Source: Buddleja alternifolia (taxonomy: Eukaryota > Streptophyta > Magnoliopsida > Lamiales > Scrophulariaceae). Taken from it: a stretch of 64,000 nt of DNA. A program made the translations under genes and the position numbers. The notes beneath the pieces were generated by a model. It had not been told where the DNA came from, did not search any database, and saw nothing but the letters and a program-made list of their open reading frames with translations. The stretch covers positions 4,851,001 to 4,915,000 of the forward strand of contig CM033406.1 of the NCBI GenBank assembly GCA_019426215.1, written 5' to 3'. Below are positions 26,001-38,000 of this stretch, one piece after another (within the stretch, counting starts at the first letter, position 1; each line of letters opens with the position of its first letter).

Positions 26001-29000
26001 TAGCATCTGTAGATATATAATTTGCATCAAAAAGTTTCTGACATTTAAACAGCCAGCCTCTCAAGTTTTCCCCATAAAATTTGGGAAGTTCATATTTCAA
26101 ACACTTGGTAGGCGATTCATATCTTGCCTTTTGGAGAAAACTGAAATTACACTGACTAGTATGTCGAATTCTGTTATTTGAAGATAACATACCGATTGTT
26201 TGCCGAAGTTCTTCCAATGACCGATCCAACTTCTCGGAATTCCGCCGAAACTGTTCCTTAAGCTGCTCCACATCTTTGCGCAGCACTTCAGTTTCAATTT
26301 GTTCCGCCATGGTGTTCGAGCCGTCAAATGCGAGGATCGACGGCTCTGATACCAATTGATACGAACTTTTTTCAATCATTCTAATGATAATACAATTCCC
26401 TGAGGATTGAATTGATCCTGAGAGAATTTTAGAAATTATCTGAAATTTGGGGGGGGGGGGGGAAGAACCAAATCTGGAGAGTAGTTTCCTCAAGCTCAAA
26501 CAAAGAGAAACTTAGAGAGGGAGAATCAATTTTACACAATAACCAAATTCATTCCATGCCCCAATTACAGAGTTTAGAATGAGCTTATATAATGCTCATT
26601 TGAAGAAGACAACACGGTTAAAACATAAAGGCAAGAATTGACATTTGTTCCCCTAATAAATCTAACAAATGACTTAAAGACCCGTGTACTAATTAACTAA
26701 TTAACTAATTAAACTATTAAACTAACTAATTGTATATTTATCACATATGAAAAGCGTATAATGAAAACGTAATCTGCTTGCCAGCGACATCATCATTTTG
26801 GCACGTAACATTCTATTGTTTGTGTAACAAAGATATTTGATAGATTGTTTTTTGTTGCTGACATGGCTTGAATGACGTACTTTAAAAAAACAAAAAACAA
26901 AATGCATCATCTATTAGTATGTACAATTAATTTTAATTCTTATTCAATCTTAATTTTTTACAAAAAAAAAAAAAAAAAACTAGCAAAATTGTGGTTTTTG
27001 TCCCATTGGGTAGATCCTTTTCCATTTTAGTCTTTCAATTTGTGAAATTTTATTTTTTAATTCCAAGGTTGCAGAAACTATTTAGAATCAGGCTCATGGT
27101 AAAGCAATGCTAGTCTTGTACTTTTTCTAGCCATTATAAACTAATGAGAGAGGCCATGTTATAGTCATGTGGCCGTTAAATGTTGCTGCTGAAATTGCAT
27201 GTTAGTCCAGTGCGTTGGCATAATTTTGCTTCTTTTCTTTTATTTTGATCCGACCATTTAAGTATACAATGACTCTAAAAAGTTGGCACATTACATTTGT
27301 TCATAGAAATTGAAAAAATTGCTAAAAATTAGTGGTATGGTCGTCTATTGGACAAAATGGAAAATCTAATTGCTAATAAAGAGAATTGAACCAGCACAGG
27401 TGAAGTGTCAATATTATTCCTCAACCATGACACATATCAGTGACTTGTTTACTGTAACATGAATATATTTCTTATATTACTATTTCAACGTGTAACGTAG
27501 TTATAAGTATTATATTAATATTGTCTTTGTTAATAATATTAGTTGCATGCTTCAGCTCCTTAAAAAGTTATATTTTAAAAATATATGTTAAATTAGATGT
27601 TTGTATATTTCAATCTTTATGCTTCTTTATAAATACAACATATATATGTATATACTTAATATATAATTGCTTCTTTAAAAATATTAACTTATCTTAATGT
27701 GTATTATATTGAATATTAGAAATACATAATTCATTAATAGAATTTACAATTACTTTAGTCGTAACATATTAAGAAAGAGAGTGTTTGGACTGTTGGAATC
27801 GCAAGGATTTCCTAACGAATATCAACCTTGGGTTGCACCATAAACGCATCGAAAATAATATGATTAAATATGTAACCCAAGAAAGGTTGAGTTTGCATGG
27901 TATCATCGGGTTTTAAAATTAGTTAACGAGGGCGACGAAGCAATCACTTACCAATCGATTATTTCGTTCACTAATCGATACTACGGTGTGAAATTTGGCT
28001 ATGCAAATTTCACCACGAACTTGGCTCGAACTCGCTCCACCATATGCGCTGATTCGTCTTTCATGTGCTGCATCTATGCTCGACTCTGTTTGGATTGTTT
28101 TTGACGTGAAAATCTCAGCTCCACTTCTCCAAGAGTATCCACACCTTGATATATGGAGAACTTAAATATTCTATGCTAGTTGAATATTCAAACTTCTTTA
28201 ATTTGGCTAAGTGAAAGAAGGGGGTACGAGATTTAGTGTTTAGACTCTGATGTAGAGATATTGAAGATACAGAGAAGGCAAAATCACCTAGTGATTAGTT
28301 ACTTGTAAAGGGGGCGAAAACTAGGCTTCTTAAAGCCTCTAAGTTTTGTTCCCTATCCCAATACCGGAAGGAGTTTGACTTTCCAACTCCTTCCTTGATT
28401 GTAGTCTTGTCTCTATCTATCTTGATTATATGCTTATCTTAATTACAATTAGGATTCCAATACAAATCAATTTACCTTTTCTAATTAAATACTTCCAAGT
28501 ATTTAATTAAATCATAAACTCTATTTTATTGATTAACATAATTAATAAAATAACCTTGGATTATAAAATCCATTAATAATTAATCCTCCAGGATTAATTA
28601 ATAGGAATTCTACATTATTAAAATAATAATTTATATCCTCCATGGACAAAATTAAACCCAATTAATTTATTCCTTTAATTAATGCACCAAGAATTAACTA
28701 AACACTTAATTCACTAAGAATTAGATCTTTCACACAATACTGCTCATTGAGTTAGTGTGTGATCGCTTAAGTTCACCAATGTGCTAGCAATAAGTCCACC
28801 CCAAATGTGGTTAAGACAAAACCAATTTTTCCTAATTAAATTACAACAAGAAGTAATTCAATTAAGTCTTGAATTTATCACTAAGCTTAATTCAAGGATC
28901 GTAATTCGATGTCTACACACATCGTCATGAAAACCTAGACATTGATGATTACTGAAAAATCTCTCTAGATCACGATTTTCGTAATGAGTAGAATCCTTCT

Positions 29001-32000
29001 ATCACTTCTCATGTTCTAAGTATTATGTTTTGGTTGTTAGTCGAAACCCACCACTTGGACAATGTGATTGTGTTGAGACTACAATGACCCAGTCAATCGA
29101 GCAGGTTCACCAAACCCTCTCATTGACACAATGCTTTAGCTAAAGACTTTCTTGGTCATTTATTTCCCTCAACATCACAAGAGATTACCAGTAGACTCAC
29201 GGGGATAGATACCCTATTGGTGTCACCTGCATCATTATACTGTGGGACAGCACCCAAAACACCCCATTTGTGATTATCCTGGAATCATGTGGTGAATCAA
29301 AGTGCACTCAACAACACACGTTACAGCAATGACACCTCAGGTCCTGAGGACTAATCTCATACCTAACGTAATCCTTAGGATTCCAAATTCGACATATGAA
29401 CAATATCGAATCCAAGCAGGGACATTCAGTTTCATACCTCCAGGTATGGACCTTCATATATTTATTGATAACAAATCAATGCCCCAGGAACAAGGTATCC
29501 TCTTGAAGAGTATACTACACTTGAACAAGACTTGACGAGATATTGATATCTCATAGTCTCTATGACTTGGAACAATACTTTGGACTACATCCTTGGAGTA
29601 CATTTCACGGTCACCACCATGTCCGTGATTGTCTCTTTAGCTATTTGTAATCCATATGACTTTATCTAAAGAAAGCGGTAAATGCATGAAATAAAGACAA
29701 GCACCATTTTATTGCTAATGTCTTAATAAGATTGTTTTACAATGTCTAGACAACATAATGAATGCTAGCTCGCCACTATTTGGCTGGCTGGACACTCTTT
29801 ATTAACATGAAAACCCATCCAAATGAACTGTTAGAGATGGATGTCCATTTGGTAGTTAATTCTGAATGGACTTTCGAAATAAGTTACATTTCTACGAGTC
29901 CATTAGTGAAAAATTAGTGATTTGTGGACTTTCTTTTCCTATACATCTACTAAAAGTCCTTAAATTGGATTTTTAGCAAACATTTGTCATTTCTAGAAAT
30001 ACTTGTTGAAATGTCCATATTATAAAGTTCATATCATAAGTGGATGTAGAGCTTGAGAAGTGAATCCACGTACCTAAATTATGTCTATTTAGTTCTAGAT
30101 ATCAGTATATATAAATAATTTAAGATTAGTAATTAGGTATAAAATATTAATGCTATCTGAATCCATAATGAGGAGAAGAAGGTCACTTCTCCAGGTGCTT
30201 GCTGCAACTACTTAATGAGATGAAAACGTGGGCAGACTTGCACATGCAACAAATATTAAGGATGAAAATGATAGTGTATCATTTAGGAGTTTAAGGATGT
30301 ACGTATTACATTATATCTAATTGGTATAGGTGAGTTAATGAGCTTATGAGCCTCAGAAATACACGTCAACCGCATGAGGTCTATCGGAATCCAACCCTAG
30401 GCCCTAGCATGAGCTTTTATGTCATATGACGTATTTCCACATGGATGACATCATTAATTAAATAATTTAACTAATATATATAGATAGAAAAGGACAGTTT
30501 TGCCCTTAATATTTATTTTGAATACATCAATACATAAATATATATTTGTTACATCTACAAAAATTATTTATTTGTAAGAATATACAAACATTGAAATACT
30601 TAAATATGGTTAAACCAATAGTTATAAATTATTATTTTTGGGTAAATATATTAAAATTAAATTAATATTGAAGAACATTATTGATATGTTAACTTAGTCT
30701 TACATTTCAAATCATTGTTGAAGTACTTAAATTCAAACTATAATAAATTAGAAGGGAAGAAAAAAACTTCAAACTAGAATACAAAAGTTGATATATCTAA
30801 TGGTTGAGAAAAGTCATCTTTGGGCTATACCCATGCCAGTTCAAATTCCTTTGTTGAGAAATATTTCAACTTTGTTCACTAGGCGGCAATTTCATTGTGT
30901 TTTGTCTAGCTAGCAGACACTTAATGAATTTTTCGGCAAATTCTATAGTTTTTGAGTGAAAGAGGATGCAATGTGCCAAATTTGGAACTTGTGTACTTAA
31001 TTGCTAATGCAATTTCAAATTGAGGAATTAACTTTGTTTAACCATGGGTTCAACTAGGCTTCGTTTCTGTAACCTTGTGACTAAAAACGAAATCTTGTAA
31101 AACATGAGACTAAAAGTGAAATAGACATATTCCGTAAGCCCGGAAATGCAACTTTGTTGGGAAGAACTTTTTATATTTGTTTTACTAACAATAAAACATA
31201 ATTTTTCAACCAATGTTTTTGTAGTATTGTAGCACTATAGAAGTTATATTTTCTTTCATTTGATAAGTCAAAAGTGAAATAATTCTCATGCTAAATATTA
31301 AATAGCAAAAATAATATCAATATAATTTGTATTTTACAAATTATGACTTCAAAACTTGTTATTCATACTAAAATCATGAAAATTTTCGCATAGGGTAAAT
31401 TACACTTACCCCTGATGTTTGACCGAATTACAGAAATGCCCTCCTATGTTTTATATTATACCAACCATCCTCTTAACTTTAAAAAATATTGGGAGAGGGT
31501 AAAATTGGCCAAATTTTGAAAAAGTCTATCTTGCCGTCATCGTTAAGTTGGCAAAAGAAAATGTAATAATACAAATTATTAAAACACACTTTTGCCCTCA
31601 ACTATTTGAAGGTGAATATGAACCATAGATCTAAAAGTTTTCCAAGGGTCCGCATTTAGAAAAGCAAAAAGAAACTGAAAATTGTATTCCCCCCAAGGAA
31701 AAAACCCTAATTTTTGTACACTAAAATTTTGCCGTCATCATCGCCGTTTATTGGAGTTCCTCAATACCATGCTCACCGCGACAACTGTTGGCGTCTAAGT
31801 GAGCACGCCCAGCGAAAAAACGTAAACCACGAATGCCACTTTAGACATCAACTTTGATGTTCTTACCATTTTAAAAATTAAACATTAATATAATTAATGT
31901 AGATACGAAAAATTGAACCTTTTTCGTTGTGGTTGAAAAATCCAATTTCAGCGACGAATCCTCGATCGCTCCTCTCAAGATCGAGACGCGAAGTTGTCAA

Positions 32001-35000
32001 AAATCCTTCTCTTCTCCTCCAGACGGCGGCTAGGTAGTGGTGGAGAGAACTCTTCTTTTCTTTGTATGTGATTAGAGACAGATTTCTCTTCTTGGGTTTT
32101 TCACGTAATCTCTTTTGACTGCTATGAATTAAGTTATGACTTATGACCCAGGTCTTGAAGTTGGAGGGTTTTTATAATCTTCTAGCAGACCAGGCCCACT
32201 CAGTCATAAGGCCTCAAAGACCAACCCGAGTGGGTCAAATTTAGCTTGGCCGACTTGATCCATTTTTAATTAAAAAACCATTGCCCAACACTCACGTTCG
32301 AGCATCCCACGTTCGAATGTGCCTCTAAGTCACGTTCGGACGTGGGGTCCTTTACCCATCAAATTATAAAGCTCCATACATGAAGTGATTTCCTTTTTGC
32401 TTCTTGTAAATGACTCTCTAGGTTCATCTCGATTTGCAATGGGAGGATACCAAAGGATGTGCGTGACACCCAGCCAATCCCGTACCCCCACATTGTCGTC
32501 CAATCAAGTACAAAATGAATAAATCATACAAACCTCTTGGTTATACTCTCCATATATGTATAGATCCTTCACTGAAGTATCCTGATCGAGTGATAGTCAT
32601 GGAAGTTGTCAAACTAACATTTCTCGATAATATGCTATGAATCATAGTGACTCGAAATGATGAAACTACCCTCCACGTCTCACATGGATTAGTTTATATT
32701 CTTTGGCCAAAGACTTTCATTTTTTTCACCTATGATCGCATAGGATATCTGCTCGTTTACTATCGAGAAGGTGAATCCCATTTTGGTAGTCACTTCACAA
32801 CCGCTACTTACCCATTAAAGTGGTACTTCAAGGTGGGCCCCACCAAAGGTTGAATTAGACCTCACTACTCTGGTAACAGACTCAACGTCACAAGCATTTC
32901 GTGTCAATGACTCCTAAGGTTAAAGGTCCACGTATACCAATATAACCAATAGTCCAATCATTGACAGTGAATGGGTAAAACACATGTGATTGTATTATTA
33001 CGAGTAATGTTCAAATATATTGATTCCATCAATATATCTATAACACACACTCCCACCATCCCATGGCATTCGACTGACACTCCATGTTAAAGTATGTGTT
33101 ATACAAGTCTATGTATATCTTGACGCCCAATCAAGATCTTTCGAATTTCGAACCCATGTTTAGTGTCTAAGTACTTGGTCTTCTAGTGCCGCTCTCCTTA
33201 TCTCATAAGAAATGGAAGACTTACGTTAGTATACTAGGACTATTTGTTTGTTCAATACATTATAGATGCCATTTAGATTTGTATGAATAACCTAAATGCC
33301 TTTTATTAATATTAGAATGTGCATAATACAGCTTATAGCCCTATTACAGTCTATATCCTTGTCGGCATCGAGGGCAAAATCCTATCAACAATGAGCAAGA
33401 GACAAGGGGCGACGAGTAGTTAGGTGAGGAGATAGAGAGGGGTTACGATGAGGTTGTGCGGTGACAATGGAGTTCGGTTGAAGTTGTGATGTGAAGATTG
33501 GGTTTGGAGGAGGTTGTACGAAAATGATGGGGTTGGTGGAGGTTTGTGGGGCCACAGTGGGGTTTGGCGGATGTTGTGCGGTGACAATTGGGTTTGAGGG
33601 AGGTTTTGTAGCGACAATGAGGTTTAAGGGAGGTCGGGGATGGCAACAATGACGTTTGGTGGAAGTTGTACGGGGGCGGCAACAATGGGGTTTGGGGGAG
33701 GTTGTCCGGCGAAAATGGGGTGTAGGAGGCATGGTGGGTTCTGGAAACATGGATAGTCCTTTCTCCAAATTAGATTTTTTTAAAAAAGATCGGCTTTATT
33801 TTGTTTAATACAAATATAGTTAAATTTTTCTTTTAACTCTAAAAATAGATATTTTTTGTTTATTTTATGTAATTCAAATTTAATTTAATTTATATCTACC
33901 CAAAATAAATTCTTTATTAGAATTTAAAAATACAATGAGTATTTTAAATTAATGCATTATGATAATTTAAAATATTATATTATAGTCTTAGTTCAAATTT
34001 TAGATTTGTTTATTTCACAAATATAAATTTAGCCCCTAAAATTTTAAAATATTACAAATAGATCCAAGGGTATTATGGTCTAAACACTTTTGTAAATAGT
34101 ATCTAAAGAAAAAATAGAGAAGTCCTAATATATTTTTGCTGACATCAGCATTTCCAGATCGAAAAGTCATGGGAGGGACCATCAGTAAGTTGGATGCATA
34201 CATGAAGGGGTATGTGTAATTTAAAAGATAAGAGCAGGCTATTAATTATTAGACCAAACCTAAGAGGTGATAGGTATTGATGAATGACAAACCCCATCGT
34301 GTATTTAATAGCAGGAGGACTGATCGTGTGCAGTAATAAAGTGGATTTTGAACTCTGAGTTATCGCTCCCATAGGGGCTAGAACTTTAGCACTTACGAAA
34401 TTAAATCAAATTAATTAAAGAAAACCAAACTAATCTAAGCAATAATTGTATTTAATATTAAAAACACAGAATTAAGATTTGAAGAAACAGATATGGAAAA
34501 ACAACTAAAACACATGCATCAACACAAAACTATCAATGATCAATATAGAAGTCATCTCGTATTTCAGATTATTGTTAATAAGGTGGAATTTTCTTTAAGA
34601 TTATTACCAATTTGATCCCTGTGTGTTGGTAACCTATGCTTGATTGGGGGCAACAATCATCTGCATACATTAACAACAAGAAATTTCGCCTGATTAAATT
34701 CAGCTAACAACATCCGAAGTTGTACAACTGACTTGTTAGCTACGCATATGAAGCATTAAGATCAAGATTAACACACAAAATAACAATAATCATCCATACA
34801 AAAAACAATTACTTTTATGTATCAAAAATGATGTTTTGGCCTAAGCATGGCCATAGTCTACAAATTTAGCTACTCATAATGTAAAAATAATAAACTAAAT
34901 ATCCATGAAAAGAAATAGCAAGAAATAAAAACTCATATAGTTGAATCTTCAATCTTCTCTTCTTCTTTTTTTTCTCTCTAAGGTACAAGAGCATGAAAAG

Positions 35001-38000
35001 TATGTATTTCACTAACCCTAGCCTCTAAAAACGTCTCTCTAACCCTAAAGAACTGATCTGGCATTTATAAGAGTGGAAAGAAAGACTTCTTAATGGTTTA
35101 GAGTTTGGGAAATTTCCAAAATTCTGTTAGCCGACCACAATGTTCGAACGTCCAGTTTCACACGTTCGGACGTTTTCTCCTCCACCGAATTGTTGACTTC
35201 CAATCGCACGTTCAAACATTAAAGTCCACACGTTCGAACATTAACTGCATAATACATTTTTTTTCTTCAAATCTTCAATTAAACTCCTTTTTCACCCTTT
35301 TTCTCAAATTGCAATGATTTTCATCTGCACTCACTAAATAGACAAATGACACACATATGTATAAATCCATATGAATCATGCCAAAAAGGGTCTCTAAAAC
35401 AGGCAAAATCATAACCTGTCAATACGCCCAAACTTAACCATTGATCAATTCTAAGGGAAACAAAAAGAAAAACAAAAATAACAAACTCACTTTCGTGGAA
35501 AAAACGATTGCATTTATCGTATTCAACAAGCCTTTAAACCTTTATGTTACCCAAAAAGGACGAGTATAGTCTCGTGAGGGTTTGCAAAAGATATACCCAC
35601 AAAATCCAAAACTTTTTCAACCCTACCGAATCAATATAAATCAACATAATTAATAAGAAAACAATGACATAAAATCATTCTTTTAAAACTCAAAATTGTA
35701 ACATACATATTAGATAATATTGCTCATGTAACACCACAACTCGAAAAGAAAACCAAAGGGTGTATAGTGAATATAAATCTAAGGCATTCTAGTCAAGTGG
35801 CATCCTTACCAATTTTTGGATATTAATCCCATCTTTATCAACCTTCGATCAACACAGGGCATAAGAATCATAGAAAACCTCATAGCCATTTAAATTTCAT
35901 TACTCTTAAGCACATTTAACATTAAAACTTATGAAACTTCCAATTAAACTCATTAAAGAGAAAATAGCAGATACCCCCCCAAACTATTAGGTGATGTGCA
36001 CTTTGCCCCCCAAACTATTAAAAGTTGCAATCAACACCCTAAACTATCATATATGTGCACTTTGCCCCCTCGGTCAGCTTCGGGCAGCACACAGGGGGCA
36101 AAGTGCTACAAACCGCATAGGTGAGGGGGCAAAGCGCACATCACCTTATAGGTAAGGGGGCAAAGCACACATCACCAGATTTTTTTAGTTTTTAAACTTT
36201 TTTCATTTTTTTTATTTATTTTCATGTTTCCGGATTTTTGAATTGTCTTTTTTGTTTTTAGAAAATTATGAATATTTGAATTTATACTTCTTTTCATTAT
36301 TTTCTTATTTAATTTCATGTTTTATCTTTATTTTTCTTATTTTCATGTTTGAAAATTATTGATTTCAAACCTAGAAATAATATTTCAAGAAAAATCCAAA
36401 TAAATCCCAATATGCATGATTTAAATTGAAAGATGAATGGGTAAAATTTCCCCGAAACTGACCGAGCGGGGATAAGTTAATATTAAGAATATTTGAATTT
36501 TTTTTTAAAAAAGAAAATAGCAGATACCCCCCCCCCCCAACCTATGAGGTGATGTGCGCTTTGCCCCCTGTGTGCTGCCCGAAGCTGACCGAGGGGGCAA
36601 AGTGTACATATATGATAGTTTAGGGTGTTGAGTGCAACTTTTCATAGTTTGGGGGGCAAAGCGCACATCACCTCATAGTTTGGGGGGGGGGGTATCTGCT
36701 ATTTTCTCCTCATTAAAGGCTAGACCATGTGCAATGTTTTATTCCATTAGGCTTTCTATGACACCCATATAACAAGTTTATGCCAACAACTCCCAAACCG
36801 GATGGTTTTAGGGTATTAAGTGTAAAGACACTCCTAAGAGCATAATCATTCGGGTGTCAACGGCTACGAAACAAAACTAGGTCATTAAACACATTAAACT
36901 TTCCATTGGCTTGAGCAAAACTCAAATTAGCATGATTGTACAGTACGTAGGCATGTTACTCTTCTCCTCCAACACTAATCAACCTGACTTTTTTTAGTCA
37001 TACTATTCATCAACCTTATTATATATTATTAAGCATACGAAGCAACTAATCATCTTATAACTTTTATGAAAAATTTAAGTCAATATTTTTGGGAAAAATT
37101 CTTTGTGTCTCAAGATGGTTATCCACTCAACTCCTCTACCATCGATTTATGTACATTGTGTATCATCTAAGGAAAATCAATTCTAATCTAGCTTCTCCAC
37201 GAGCAAAACAAAGATATGTGACATCCATTAAATTCAATTATTCGTGGAAATCATGTCATTGTACCCAAGTTAATCGATCTTAATGTATCAATTAGAAGGC
37301 TAAATTGTTTTTCAATCTCAATTTTTCAAAACATAGAAGCACATAATCAGAAGCACAAAAGTGAATAAAATTTAAGAATAATGGGGAGAACTTTGACCTT
37401 TTCAATCCGAAACCCTGATTGTATTTGACAATCAATTCTTACGCTGAGCAAGAAAACAATAGAAGACAAAACTGAAGGGAACAAATAGATTCCTCCCAAC
37501 AGGAGTCTTTTTCAAAAGATGAGCCACTGCTATGTGTCTTTATCAAAAGGATTTTTATGGATCTTTATAATCCTCACAAAAAGTTAAGAAATGTAAAATA
37601 TCAGAGTTAGTCATATTTTCATGATAGAAGAGATAGAGATAGAGATAGAGATTTCATTTAAGATAATTTATGTTTAGTTAGTTTTTGACACAGATAGTTG
37701 GACATTTGTTTTCATTACTTGTTATTTTAACATTCTGGATGATGTCAACGGTTAGATACATATACGAGGAGTGTCCCGAGTGATATGAGTATGCCTTAAT
37801 TTTTCAAGTACCCTGCATGATACGTTTTTGCAAGAGATTTTGTGGCCATACGACACCACTTTTTTTTTAGATTCATTTGTGATAATTCAGTATATATATA
37901 TATATATATAGATATATATATATATATATGCAAGTGTATCACACACTGTGGTGCATGAACCTTGTTCTTGTTACCTTAGCATCTTTCGCATGAATGTGCT

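Larger units (their letters stand above)
24211..26810 (-). mobile_element. Young gag-only LTR retrotransposon (TR-GAG type)
   Basis: LTRs at 24211-24666 and 26357-26810 run TGATACGAAC..GCACGTAACA. They differ by only three substitutions and the length of a G run (16 against 14). The flanks are TTCTA (24206-24210) and TTCTA (26811-26815), a perfect 5-bp duplication. On the minus strand a primer site complementary to initiator tRNA-Met (TGGTATCAGAGCC, 26342-26354) follows the 5' LTR and a polypurine tract (about 24668-24680) precedes the 3' LTR. The 1.7-kb interior encodes one gag-like protein and no protease, RT, RNase H or integrase. The size and content match the described class of terminal-repeat retrotransposons with a GAG domain; it would need a partner element's enzymes. 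It lies in antisense in intron 3 of the acyltransferase gene. Confidence 0.9.

Noticed and set aside
26311..26499. N-terminal extension of the TR-GAG protein into the LTR
   Set aside because: The added residues come from the LTR and primer binding site and include a run from the G tract; ATG 26310 is the natural start.
27786..29793. TGGAC as target duplication of the LTR at 27791
   Set aside because: A second TGGAC occurs at 29789, but this would cut off the LTR end ('..TTAACA') that is shared with the solo LTR ending at 7020; chance match preferred.
33385..33768. A 127-codon Pro/Asn-rich open frame on the minus strand
   Set aside because: It is a by-product of the 30-bp tandem repeat; all three frames are open and no start context or homologue supports it.
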